Below are positions 1-12,306 of a stretch of DNA of 64,000 bases, piece by piece. Source of the DNA: Zoroaster sp. YZ-2022 (lineage: Eukaryota > Echinodermata > Asteroidea > Forcipulatida > Zoroasteridae); assembly GCA_029582265.1 (NCBI GenBank), contig CM055827.1:1508574-1572573 (forward strand), read 5' to 3'. The stretch's first letter is position 1. The number at the start of each line of letters is the position of its first letter. Made by a program: the position numbers and the translations under genes. The notes under the pieces are model-generated. The model was given only the letters and a program-made list of their open reading frames with translations, made no database searches and was not told the origin of the DNA.

Positions 1-729
1 TCTTGTCTCATTTTTCATCTACATCTTGCTCCATTTTCAAACACCTTTCCGACGTGTTCTCCTCACATGCATTTTGCTGCACGTTACTAATTCCTTTAAG
101 GTTCTACATCTGCATGCATGTTTAATTTATTTTATATAAATTGTGGTTGATCTTTTGCGTCAACTTCTAGAAAAAATAATGTGACACAAAAACAATCGTT
201 GTCTCATAAGAAAGAAATAATTTCTTGGTACATATCATAATTGATACTTGGTATGTGTCATGTTGAGCTAAAGTGAGGAACGTTCAGCTTATATATCCTT
301 TCCATCCCCTCCCCTCCCATTATCACAGGCCTGTGACTTCTCAGAATTTTCCTGATTTCAGGATTTTTTGGAAATCTCCCTTTGCCAAAAAATGTTCTTG
401 AAAGAAGAGATGTAGCCACCAAGGAACGAAAGAAGTAGCCTGTATTGTGTCCAAACCTCTAGTTTCTTGTTTGTGGGGATGTGGAGTGTCTGTAAGTCCT
501 TCAAAATTAAACATCCAAGAGGTTCAGGGGGGCTTTGTCCTCTAGACCAAAGGGAGATTCAGGCCTGCTACCCATTTTTCATGATTTTTTACTCACATCC
601 CTGATTATCAGCATCCAAGTAAAACATTGGGTCATAGTGTTTCCCATTTAGCTATATTGCTCCCTTTTCTTCGGCAAGACTACAGTGTACATGGAGACTC
701 ATCATTCTGTTCATGGTTTTATTTTATAA

Positions 730-1078
730 TTAACCCTCCTACTTCTGGTACCTTTTTCATACAAGTTGATCCACCATTTGAAACCATTCGCTTTTGTGGT
801 TTTGAATGGTGAAATAACTGTACAGTATTGATTCCCCAAATGGTTTTGAATGGTAGGTCAGCTAATACAAAACCTTGTTTGGATCTTTCCAAATGGTAGT
901 ACAGCTAATACAAAACCTTGTTTGGATACTTCTAAGTGGTGAATCAATGGACCCTCTATGCATTTGAATGGATTTGAATGGTAGTAAAGCTTGCTACCAA
1001 CACTGTTCAAATGGTATGGGCATTTTGGTAAGTGGAAATTTTGAATGGTTTCATATGGTCAAACAGTAGGAGGGTTAA
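730..1078. mobile_element. TTAA-flanked MITE, TTAACCCTCCTAC family
   Basis: The left end reads TTAACCCTCCTACT and the right end is its inverse, AGTAGGAGGGTTAA. The interior contains small direct repeats (GCTAATACAAAACCTTG twice). Three more members lie at 27868-28179, 29688-30003 and 45892-46179. The TTAA at both ends suggests mobilisation by a piggyBac-type transposase, which is not encoded here. Confidence 0.75.
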
Positions 1079-1459
1079 AATACAAAAATTACCTAATTTA
1101 TTAATTCATAGCTGCTTCTCATGCAAGAATATAGGCTGCCTAATTAGCTGCCAAAAAGCCTGTCAAATTTCAAACTGAAGCTACATTTCAAATTAATACA
1201 GTGCAAGCACATGTACATGCAGATATCTCCATCATGGTAGATTCAGAATAGCAAAAATGAGGACAATCAGATAAAAAATGGAAGGGGCACTCTGGCTTTT
1301 TGCACATTGCATCCTGTATCCACCAATACAGGCAAAAAGGACTTTGTTGCTAATTGCTACTAGACGTGCATGTGCATTCATGTCAGTAGATTTATACAAT
1401 TTCATAATCAAAATTTCCGATTAAGCAAATACATGTAAATAGAAGAACACTAAGTGTAA

Positions 1460-1720
1460 TTAACCAGTTCGCGTCGGGAATAAAAAAGTTTTTCTGGGCC
1501 CCTGTGCGGGTTTCTTTTTCCCACACAAACACGTTAATGGAAGCTTCCACAGCGCGTGGCCACGTCTACCGAGCATGTCACTGTGCTCGGCTCGTTGCCA
1601 CGTCAACCGAGCATGCATACAAATATTCCGGAGTTTCCTATGGCGTGTTTAGATGCTCTCCGATCCGTGGTGCAAAAAAAAATTGCGTGTATACACGGCC
1701 TCCGACGCGAACTGGTTTAA
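1460..1720. mobile_element. TTAA-flanked MITE, CCAGTTCGCGTCGG family
   Basis: Terminal inverted repeats are TTAACCAGTTCGCGTCGG on the left and CCGACGCGAACTGGTTTAA on the right. The element is much richer in GC and CpG than its surroundings. A second copy, in the opposite orientation, is at 46717-46981. It is non-coding and likely piggyBac-mobilised. Confidence 0.8.
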
Positions 1721-2310
1721 CATGAATTTTTGACTATTTGCCTAGTATGAGGTGTTGTGTGTATATTCACATGCAGGGTTCTGTCCACGGTGGTCGGTGG
1801 CGAAAACCCTGACCGGTACTCAGGATTCCGCGACCACCACTGGCAAAAATTTAGTTTTTTTCCCGACCACCACTCATTTTCCAACTTGCCTATTTCCTTT
1901 CACAGATTATCAATAAAAGATGACAGATGTTGTCTTTAACCAATCAAAACTGAAGCATTTATATACTTGATAGCTCGAAATAACGCCGCCATTCTGTGTT
2001 ACGGGATTCCAGTCCTGAGACTTTTAATTTTAATTTTCCAGCACTAAAAAATTCCTGGGCAGAATCCTGTATTCACATACTGGACAAACATTTAAATATT
2101 CATATTTCATGTACATGTACATGTACACTGTTAACCAATTTTAATATCAGGACTACTCCTTCTATCCACATTAGAATGAAGCACCTTAACTTTTTTCAAA
2201 ATTTTCATCTATTTTGCATCTTTAAGAAGCTAACTATGTTGCATTTTGGATTTTACCAATTAACATTACTAACAGTAAAATCTTATTTACACATTACTTC
2301 ATTACATTAT

Positions 2311-2356
2311 CGACATAAATCAACATAAATCAACATAAATCGACATAAATCAACAT
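2311..2356. repeat. 10-bp tandem repeat
   Basis: There are four to five copies of CRACATAAAT in direct tandem, followed by CAACATGTAC. It is a small AT-rich microrepeat with no evident function. Confidence 0.85.
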
Positions 2357-3505
2357 GTACCTGATTTATAGTAAAGAATCTAACTTCAAAACCCCTTCCA
2401 ATAATTCAAAAAGCTTAGCTGCTTTTTTGAAAGTTTGCCTGTGCCATCAGATTAATCCACCCCTTTTTCCCCACAAACAAAAAATGTTGTAGAAATCGCA
2501 GTTTGTATATATGAGCTTAAAAAGTAAACTACAATAAAAGGTTGGATCATGCTTCCCAAGATTTATGATTTAAAATTCATGATAAGTCGTCAACAGTGGT
2601 CACAGATGTTGATTTCATTGTCAGTGTCACAGTAAATTGCTGTGCTGTCCCACATAATTTATGTGTACATGTATGAGCTGACCTTAACATTTAGTTTCAC
2701 TGTCTTCCTGCAACAATGGTTTGGTTCCACAGCCAGAGGGCCACACAACCAGAGTGCCACACAAGAGGGGCACACCTTGTGTAGGAAGTAAATAAATACA
2801 TTTTTATGTATTAAAAAATTCACATTTACAAAATTATCACCAGGAGTATATAAGTGCCTAGATTTATTTATGATGGGCACATATTCTCTTTGATTCAAGA
2901 TTGATATTAAAAAGCAACCTGTGATAGTTCGACCTATTACATTGTGTCGTTCACTGGAATATTATAATGAAAATGCATTCAAATTTGTTGGAATTAAGGA
3001 AAGGGTACTCTTTCCTAAACTCAAACTTTTTTCACTTTTGTTAAAAACGAGACCGCATCAGACAACATTCTAGGGAAGATTATCAGTTTCAACACTAAGA
3101 AAGTTCAAACAAAAACATGGACCATTTCTTTATTATAAAATTTCCAATCCTTACCTTGACAAGAATGTAATTAACTACAGGTACTGTACAAGTGTATAGC
3201 ATGACATGTTTAGGGTCAGTGACGATTCAAACGTGATGCATCAATAGTTTTTCCAATCTCTCCCAATGCTTGACACTCCATCCTATATCACATTAATATA
3301 GTTTAGCCTCGCAAGAACGACTATGACGCCAGTAAGTCACTCCCATGAAGACTTTATAGGCCGCTTCAATGAAGGGGAGAGCGGGATTTTCATTTTAAGG
3401 GGATAATTTTCTGGATTTATTTATTATCCAGCTGAGATGTGCTACTGACTGGCGTCAGTAACGGGGTTCATTCTTCAGTTACAAAAAGCAAAATGAGGGG
3501 TTTGA

Positions 3506-3595
3506 TTAACCCTAACTCCCTAAGCATTGTTACTGAACAATAAAAATCCTTCAAAATCCTCCAACTGCTTTTGTTGTCTAGGGAGTTAGGGTTAA
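3506..3595. mobile_element. short TTAACCCTAAC MITE derivative
   Basis: This 90-bp element is bounded by TTAACCCTAACTCCCTA and TAGGGAGTTAGGGTTAA. It appears to be an internally deleted relative of the 270-bp element at 7072-7342. Its ends resemble telomere repeats but are single inverted copies. Confidence 0.7.
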
Positions 3596-4068
3596 GGATG
3601 TGCCATTGACTGATCCATGGATTAGCAATGACGCACGAATTACAAAATTTACCATTCATTTTCAATTCTGAGCCGATGTGTCATATCCCCCTCCCCTTTT
3701 TGCTACATTGGACACACCCATTTAGTGGAATTCATTTTCCGAGGTTCTGAGTCTGGACTGATGTTAATTAAAGTGCCTCAAGGAAAATGAGAAACGCAGA
3801 ATAAATAAAACCAAAAATAAACAAATTGAAATTGATTTGTAGACCGCCAATCTATAATGAAACTAATTATGTATGGCCTTTCTGTATGTGTATGTACATG
3901 TAAACCTCTTGAGATTGCTAGATATCTGGTTGGATGATAACACGACTCAATGTAAACATGTAGCATTTTCATTCATTTCCTCATCAATCCATCAGAGGAT
4001 GTCAGACTTTCAGAGTGGGAACGCACATTTACCCGAGGCCTACCGAAGCTACCCACTAGGAGCAAGAC

Positions 4069-4289
4069 TTAAAGGGACAATATCGTCACGATCAGAGCAG
4101 ACTTTCAACAGGGCATGGAATCAGTGTCCTAGTTTAAGATGAACACAGTGACTGAAAATTACTGGCTTATTTATGCATCAGCAATGGTAACGTGACCTTA
4201 TCATGTGGGTATTATTTTCAGTCACTGAATTAATCTAAAAGTAGCACTCTGATTCCATGCCCTGTTGATCATGACAATATTGTCCATTT
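4069..4289. mobile_element. MITE, TTAAAGGGACAATATCGTCACGATC family
   Basis: The left end is TTAAAGGGACAATATCGTCA. The right part is roughly its inverse (GATCATGACAATATTGTCCA). Related copies are at 33244-33433 and, truncated, at 57352-57470. It is non-coding. Confidence 0.7.
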
Positions 4290-4961
4290 ATGAGCAAAAA
4301 TAACAAAATTGTTTATCAACTGACGCAAGAATTTCATCAATCTTTCAATAATTCAGCAGAACAAAATCAGTTTGACATCAGCATATTTCACCAGTTAGCA
4401 AATAAATTTTCCACAGCATGTTCACAGGGGTGGATTGGGGTAGGGGAAGGGGAAGGGTACAGGGGTCTTTACCCTTTCTTTTTGTCTGCCATTTTTTTAA
4501 ACATCCTGGAGAGACTGTAAAATATTTTTAATAAAAATGACAAATATCTTTTTGATTCCAACCGTCTGGACTGTTCCTTAAAAATATTCTGGATCCACCC
4601 CTTGTTCAACATGGATGATACAGTTGCTTATTTATTTCTTATTTAACCTGGGGAGGCCTTTCAGTCAAACACTGTTTTTCAAAGGTGACCAGGGAAATAC
4701 GTTGCATCATTTGCTAGCACTTTATAGCGAAATGAATAAAAATTTATGCTTCACCTTTAGCACGCATAAAATGAAATTTGCGCTAGGTCTCTGAGGTAGC
4801 TGCGGAATGCTAATGTAGTTCATTCATGCCTTTGAAAATAAGATATCAAACTATGTGAAAGAATGGAGGAAGGAAAACATACCGTAGTGTAAGTTACAAT
4901 AGTCATTATCATGTACACTTGTACACGTAGGTATCCTGTATGTACATCTGTAGGTACCCTA

Positions 4962-5202
4962 TAATAATAATGATGGTAATGATGGTAATGATGATAATGA
5001 CGATAATGACGATAATGACGATGTGGACTTATCCACCAAACTGGTGCTCAAGGCGAATTACATTATACCCCCTGCTCATCAGGCGCATAAATCATTCCTG
5101 AAACCATCTCAGCTCCCTGGGGAGTATACAGCTCAATTGCTGCCATTACAGCACATATAGGGCTAATCAAACACAACAACAACCTACTCTGCCCTCTGGA
5201 TG
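4962..5202 (-). mobile_element. tRNA-derived SINE, 5'-truncated copy
   Basis: Read on the minus strand, this is the body and tail of the SINE seen in full at 19543-19910, including the segments around GGGAGCTGAGATGG and GCGCCTTGAGCACC. A degenerate (ATT)n-type tail is at the plus-left end. The tRNA-like head is missing. Confidence 0.75.
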
Positions 5203-5223
5203 TTCTGTGCGTTTGTTAAGGGA

Positions 5224-5320
5224 AAATCATTTTAAGATTTGTAGCTTTGCATGGTGAAAAGGATAAGTAAAGATTGTTTGCGGTGACACCATGTGAAAAA
5301 TTCTCTTTTAGTAAAGTAAT
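5224..5320. repeat. fragment of the ACACCATGTGAAAAATTCTC repeat family
   Basis: It contains the motif series GTAGCTTTGCATGGTGAAAAGG, GGATAAGTAAAG, GCGGTGACACCATGTGAA. Related copies are at 19270-19372, 21826-21985, 33915-34015, 41690-41850 and, as a palindrome, at 62707-62879. Confidence 0.65.
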
Positions 5321-5638
5321 CCACAACACTTGAGGGGTTTACTATGTCACTGGATTGTAAGTTGGTGCCCTTTCAACTTCAGTGGTGAAGCCAGGATTTG
5401 CCGGTTGGGGGGCACTAAACAAATTCAAGCTCTTATGTTTTTCTAAGAAAATTAAATTTTCAGTGGGGGATAGACTGGGAGATCTAGGAGCACAGTCTAT
5501 CTATGTTTCTCCACCCCCCCCCCTTCACTGTACTGTAGCTATGCCACTGTATGCAGCCTTTAATATTTATATGTTATTAGTTATATTTATGTCCTCTTTA
5601 AAGGAAATTATCTTTTTCATCAGAACATTGCTATTTTA

Positions 5639-6030
5639 TAATAATAATAATAATAATGTGTGGACTTATATAGCGCACGTATCCACCAACTGAGTGGTGC
5701 TCAAGGCGCATTATATTATTACCCCTGCTCATAAGGCTCATAAGGCTCATAAGGCTCATAAATCATTCCTGAAACTATCTCAGCTCCCTGGGGAGTATAC
5801 AGCTCAATTGCTGCCATTACAGCGCATATAGGGCTAATCAACCAACTCTGCCCTCACAGGTACCCATTTAACCCCTGGGTGGAGAGAAGCAATTATGGTT
5901 AAGTGTCTTGCTCAAGGACACAAGTGTCACGGCTGGGTTTCGAACCCACATTCTGCTACTAACACCAGAACTTGAGTCCGGTAAGCTAGACCGCTCGGCC
6001 ACGACACTCCACTCGGCCATGACACTCCAC
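5639..6030 (-). mobile_element. tRNA-derived SINE, near full length
   Basis: On the minus strand it has a tRNA-like head (A-box-like GTGGCCGAGCGGTC; B-box-like GGGTTTCGAAACCC). A body follows with TTGAGCAAGACAC and CCACCCAGGGGT, then a tail GCGCTATATAAGTCCACAC with (ATT)n. Small internal duplications are visible (AAGGCTCAT three times; a 20-bp duplication at the head end). Confidence 0.85.
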
Positions 6031-7071
6031 TTGAGGAAAAGGGAAAATGCTTTAAAATTACACATTTTCTAACATCATGAGCATTATTTTACAGTAAAAA
6101 ATGGCTCCATAATTAATTTACGGTGGGTCCCATCATAAATTAATTTTTGCTCTTTTTTTTAATTATTAAACCAAACTACTGACAACTATTTTGTAAAATA
6201 TCTCATTACAAACACTTTGTTTTCATTTCTAAAAAAAATTATCAATGTGCCAATGAAAACCAAAAAAAATCCAGAATTTGTCAGTAAAAAACCCCCCCCA
6301 AAACGCAGGTGATACCGTACATGTACAGTACATCATTAAGCAGGTGAGTCTAGATCATTGTTCAAGTAAAGCTTTTTACTAGAGCTCTCTGAACAAATGG
6401 CCTATCTCAGAAGTCTTTAGGGAGAGAACTATTACCAGTGACCAAATCCCTATAGCATTATTATACAGGTCAAGTGTGTATTAGTCAGTACATGTAGGTA
6501 ATCGCATTATAAACTGCTTAGTCCAATCATTGGAAGCACTCAACGTAGGTTACTGCAGCCCCACAACTGTATTCTGGGTCACCCTGGATCGGAGATGAAT
6601 GCTTTAATCCTAGAAGATGTCATGTTTATAATCAAAAGATGCATAAATTTTGAAGAAATATTTAAAACAGTTACTCAAATTAATCCTGATGTTTATGTAA
6701 GCTGTACGTACATTTGTACATGTATCAAGCCACAGTAAATTTGCTGATTGAGTGAGGGTTGGAGTAAGTTTGGGGGTTTGGGGGTGGGGGGGGTAACTTC
6801 CTAATACAATACAAATTATGCAGATACAAAAGGGTTACTATTCATTCTTATTTTTCAGTTTGTTCCCTTTTGCTCTACCTTCCACCCTGTGATCCACCCT
6901 GTCCAAAGTCCAAAACCTTTTTAGATATTAGATTTTTGTTACGCATTTCACCAAAATGACTGTTTTAAACCCCCCCCCCCCCTCCAGCCTGTAATTACAA
7001 TGTTGTGTGCTAATTGTGCATTAACTTTTTCTCTATAACCTAAAATACACGCTAGGAAACACCCATTGACA

Positions 7072-7342
7072 TTAACCCTAACCCCCTAGGTATTCTGGCT
7101 AGGAACCTTCCTGAATCCTCCAAAATCCATCAGTGCACTTTTGGAAACATGCCCTTATCTTCAAAATGCACCATGCATTTTCGTTGATCTTTCATATTCA
7201 GCACTTATATGGCCTGTACTTCTTGCAAGGTAGTAATTTTGGCCCATTTGAAGAGGTGAAAGTACCAGTTTCCAACTGCTGATTTTTTTCTCAAAAAGTG
7301 CCCCTTGGAGGATTTTGGAGGATAAGGTGTGGTTAGGGTTAA
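7072..7342. mobile_element. TTAA-flanked MITE, CCCTAACCCCCTAGG family
   Basis: The ends are TTAACCCTAACCCCCTAGG and GGTTAGGGTTAA. The interior contains TTTTGGAGGA-type inverted segments. Near-identical relatives are at 44289-44549 and, reversed, at 60712-60981. Short derivatives occur near 3506, 57928, 58190 and 62570. Confidence 0.8.
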
Positions 7343-10109
7343 TGACGCAGACAAAGCATTTGCAAGGCAACATTCTTTGGGGGAGATAGAAGGGGTAGCC
7401 AATTAATTATATCCATGATTGTATAGCTCTGATGGAACTCCTAGATAGAACCTTTCTTCAGACTGCTTCATAATTAAAGAGGACCCCAGATCCAAGCTGA
7501 CCTTAGTATGATTCCAGTCCAAGCTTCTCAGACATATGAAAAGCCTGGCCACAGTGCTGACTAACAGTCAGTGGGCGTATCCAGGGTAGCTGAAAGGAGT
7601 GGAGAGGACAATGCAGTACATAAAGGGGAAGGGCAAACCGAATATACATGGCTAATTCATTCCCTTTGATCCGCCACTGAAAAAGTATGTGTAACTCAAG
7701 TGGTAGACTGATTAAATGAGGTGTTTGACTGTTTCATCACCTGACAATATTTCCATAATATATCCTTAGTATATAGGGGTCTACCAGCTGAAATAACACC
7801 ATCTGGTCATTGCCTTACACTGTGTATGCACATTTCTGGATATGTCCTCCCATGGAGGAAGAAAGAGATTCTTCCTCCATGGTCCTCCCTACCTTATCCG
7901 AGAATCAGATGTAAAAAAAAATAGCATCTTCCAAACATGTTTGTACTTGGATCTGAACAGTGGTCACTGGCCTTAGACCTTTGTATTACACACAAAGAGA
8001 AATCAATGACATAATGCCTGGGAATGACCTGAACACTTCATGTAGGTTGCTGTTTCTCCATAATCATTCTCTCCAATCACAAAGAGAAGTAGATTGATTG
8101 TAGAGTGGTTAAATGTGACCTTCGTATAGGAAGTGAATTGCCATCTGTTTGATCAGAAAGGAATATTTTGTAATCGTAGAAATGGAAGACGCCTGGAAAC
8201 ATTAATGTGATCTTGCAGTCATAGACAAATTATAGGGTAATAAAATAAGGTAATAAAATCTTGTGTTTTACATACGAGAGCATGGTTGCAGTGATTCAGT
8301 TATTTGAAATGTCAAGACCTGATATAAAAAAAGATAGTTTTAGTTTGGTATGTTGTTGGGAAAAAAATAAACTGACCTTTCTTTGTCATCATCTGATGCC
8401 TGGCTGTATTTACATGTAGAATGTATAATATATTGAACAATTGATATGATTTTTTCCTTGATGTAAGAATTCTATCAATTGATGCTCAAATATTCAATCC
8501 TGACATAAAACTTAATTGTTGCAACTTTTTTGATAGTATTGAACATCCCCTGAAATACATTTTATTTGTTTCAAGCGCTATCCTTTTATTAAATTTCACG
8601 TTGGGATACGACAAAATGAAATTGAGAACTCTTTTTGATAAACTAATTTGCAATAATGTCACTTTTCATGACAGAACCTTGATCAAAATGATTTTTAAGT
8701 AAGACTAAGAGTGATACCATCATCAGCTTGACATTAAAATGTTACTATTTAATTATTTTTAATAACCATTTTAAACCATATCTAAAAAAGAAAATATGTA
8801 GAAAAGGATCTCAATGGCAAAGAGCGACAATGGAGAACATTATGAAAGAAATACTAGATAATATTGATTTTGCAATTTTGCATTTGACTCATAAAGGGAG
8901 TAATATAGTGTAGGGACGTAACCCTTGGTTACCAAACCACAGATTAAAAAACAGTGGGAGTTGCTACTGAGAATATATTTTAGCTATAGTGCTATCGTGA
9001 TGGGAGTAACATGTTGTTTAGCAGACAGACCCCCATACAGACTATTGAACCTTGTGTTGAGATGAATAGAAATTACATTTAAAGGCTACAGAATCTTGGC
9101 TAAACAAATATTTGAAGTGAATTGCTTTGAGCCCCCTTGCTTTGTACTGAAACCATGAGCTACATTAGCCAGCCTGACACTTTTTTCACACTTTATTGTT
9201 ACAAATTAGGTCATTCATCCCTATGCATCAACACATGATGAATGGGGCCAACTGTGTCTATAACTTGAACAAAAAATGTCAGCAGACGGTCACAGTGCAC
9301 AATATTAAAGATTATTTGGATCATGGATGCTTCCATGTAATATATAGTATCATTATGATAGAACTAAAGCCGTGATCTGAATCTCTGTATTGACCTTGCA
9401 TTGTGGGTGTGTATTATATGTGTGTGTGTGTCTTAGTTCAATATGACATATGTTGTTGCGAGCGATTTGCTACGTTCAAGGCATCCACGTTATTGATTCA
9501 CCGCTAGGATAGAGTTGTCCTGTTGACTAATTAACCACTGCAGATTTATACAAACAAGATTTATACAGATATTGCGTAGACCAGCAATCTCACATCACCA
9601 ATGATGCAAATTTGATAACTGTTTGACTTTGAAAGAATACATATTTGTACATATCATTATTTATAAACGATTTGAGAGGATAGCTTTAGCTTTTGATCAA
9701 AATTGAACCTTCTGTAGAAGCAAAGAAAAAACTATTACAATACAAAATACATGTACATATATTACATTATATCTTTTAACAAATTTCCAGACTTTGAGTA
9801 TGATATTTCTTCTCTTATTTAACATTTCTTGAGGGACTATTGTACGGTATATACAGCAGGTCATAGCAACCATAATTCTGTTTCTGCACCAGTGAAGCTG
9901 GAGGGGTCGTTGTCACTCCCCAATGGTACCCAGGCAATCTCAATCTCATGTATTCCCTGGGTGACAACAACCCCTTCAGTTTCTATTCCCATATCTTTCC
10001 CCCTCCCTCATGCCAGCGGTTCTATTGTGCGCAATGCAAATGGTTATCAAATGCACGCCTAATGCAGTACACATGTATTTTCGGAGCTACTAGCACATTA
10101 TACATACTT

Positions 10110-10240
10110 AAACCAGGCTAGGATTTGGAAACGGGGTGTCCAAATATTTATCTTACAATATTTAAATTGCATGTGTGTTACAAATAAAACAGAACATCGA
10201 AAAGACACTCAAGGTATTGCTAGCTAACGTGGTACTAGTC
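10110..10240 (+). repeat. dispersed GGTGTCCAAAT repeat
   Basis: It reads GGATTTGGAAACGGGGTGTCC, then CAAATAAAACAG, then GGTATTGCTAGCTAAC. The same series recurs at 38815-38965 and, inverted, at 42195-42365 and at the right edge (63965-64000). Confidence 0.65.
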
Positions 10241-11683
10241 CTATAGGCTCAGGGAGCATTGGATGGGTTAGGGTTGAAGAGAATGTGATCACACAACAGT
10301 AATAATAATCATTACTCTTTGCTTTATAACCAAAAACATAAACCATCTCTTCCTTCACATGTCCCTACATACATGTACTCCTTGCTGGAGAGAAGCAATC
10401 AGCTTTAGCAGTTATCCTTCAAAGATGTATTGCCCGTGTTTTCCGTTATTTTACCGTCAATTTTTGTTTTCATCAGAAGATTGTTAATTTTCTCTTAGAA
10501 AGGAAAACAATACTTTGAATTGAGATATTTTACAAAATAATGTCAGAGCCTTGGTTTAACAATATCAGTAATAAAGTGCCCAGACCCACCCAAAATTAAT
10601 TTGGGGACATAAATGTATTAACAATTAAACCATGCTTCTGACAATTATTCTGTGAAAAATGAAGAAGAAAAATTGTCCTAACCTCAAGCAGAAATTACTA
10701 GAAAACTAGCGAAAAACATGGGCAATTTATCTTTAAATAAATAATTGAAGAAGAAGTAACAGATTCCATGCTGGCCTACAATGTGCATCTGTGTATCTGT
10801 CTTGACTCTTCCATGTATGTACGAATGAAACGAGATATTAAATGAAGCAGTAATCCAAAGTCAACAGAATCAAACAACCGACGACTGAGCATTATTATAA
10901 TCTACCATGAGGAACAATGTGCAACAAGATTATGATAATTCAGAATACTTGACTGAAATTGCTGTTGTGAATATTCCGACTAATAAGACACAGTTAATAA
11001 TTGGTGTTTCATATGGAGGTTTGAAGACAGAGATGTTTCTTGGTTAATTATGAGAAACCCTGCATGCCAACTATATGGTGGCTTAAATGAAAACACATCA
11101 TTATACTTCCCAGGTAGCCGGGAAATGATTTTGTTGAAATATTTTGCATCGCATAATTTTAAGGCAGAAACTATACAGGTAAAAAATGAGCTAATTATTC
11201 ACACTAACTACTAAATATTCACAAGAAGAAGGGTATGAAGGTTTCTCAGTGATATCTGTAATACTCATTTTTAATTAGGCATGCAACTTTTCAGCTGATC
11301 AGCTGATTTCCTCTTTTTTCTTTAATAATAGTGAGCTATAGAAAACTAAAAAACACTACAAAATTAAGTTTTGTGTGCTCGGCCATTTCCTCTTTTTTTG
11401 CAATTATAAAGTTGCATGTCTGTTTAATGCAAAACTGATTAGCTAATTTTATGCAGCATTTTGCAATACAAGATAAATCCTTCACTGGATGGCAAGGATT
11501 ATTTCAAGAATGGTTAAATATAGGGCTGTATTGCAAGGATTGTACACAATGGCACTTGGACATTCCATGCTTTAGTAGATGTTCCTTGAAAAATCAATTA
11601 CAGTTTCATAAATGTGATTCTTGTTGGGTCACCATATAGTTTTGACATTTTAACTGAGAACTCAATTTACAACATATATACAT

Positions 11684-11905
11684 AACAGCAAAAGAAACGT
11701 CACCCCCTAAATTTTAATAAGTATGAGAACATGTTTAGCTTATGTGTCCTCAGACGTCGATCATGCATGACAAATTTTGAGGTCAACCAAATTTGCAACA
11801 TTGTGTTCGTGTTACACTCCATACTCATAATATTCTTCATTAAACAAATTATATTAATTATAAAATGAAAATAATAAATATTTTTAGGGGTGACTTTAAA
11901 ACACC
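11684..11905. mobile_element. MITE, CAGCAAAAGAAACGTCACCCC family
   Basis: The left terminus is AACAGCAAAAGAAACGTCAC. The interior is about 95% identical by eye to 32588-32808. The right terminus is incomplete here: it stops after AGGGGTGAC, whereas the other copy continues into the inverted repeat. Confidence 0.75.
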
Positions 11906-12105
11906 AAAAAGGATTTTTTGACACCGTGTCATAAACGCTGTTCTGTCTTGAAAAGTCTGTATTCGTGTGGAATTTTGTTGTTAAATGATACAATATGTAT
12001 AACTTTTGTGGCCCATCCATAATTGCTAACATCTATAACTCAAGATAAAATCAGCATCAAATTTGAAATATTTTGTTACATGTATATTATTAATTTTTTC
12101 AGGAC

Positions 12106-12306
12106 ATGCCAGGTTTCAGGGGCATGCGTTACTCCAAGTTCCGGCATGTGTACGGCAATCCTTATCGCCGTGAGAAATGCTACAATAACATCCCAATAAC
12201 CAAGAATTCCCATGATGCCAACTTCTGTGCAGTCAACCCCAAATTCTTGGCCATTATCTTAGAGAGTCAGGGAGGCGGGGCTTTTATTGTCATTCCTATT
12301 GAAAGA
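12106..12306 (+). CDS. CORO2: coronin exon 1 (residues 1-67)
   Basis: The acceptor is TTTTTTCAG before GAC ATG, so three bases of leader sit in this exon and the first ATG is at 12106. The start is supported by alignment of MPGFRGMRYSKFRHVYG with the usual coronin N-terminus. The donor is AGA|GTAAGT. Confidence 0.93.

Larger units (their letters stand above)
1..12102. other. upstream region without recognised coding sequence
   Basis: I find no exon of a known family on either strand. The stretch holds AT-rich unique sequence and the dispersed repeats listed separately. A non-coding first exon of the coronin gene should lie here or further left, because the first coding exon is preceded by a splice acceptor (AG at 12101-12102), but I cannot place it. 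Open frames here are short and have no recognisable domain. Confidence 0.6.

Noticed and set aside
7072..7342. Interstitial telomere repeats (TTAACCCTAACC and GGTTAGGGTTAA)
   Set aside because: Each end has at most one and a half telomere-like units in inverted orientation, bordered by TTAA; they are terminal repeats of a MITE family.
9829..10062. A 77-codon ORF upstream of coronin
   Set aside because: There are no splice sites, domain or repeat of the sequence elsewhere to support it, and its length is expected by chance.
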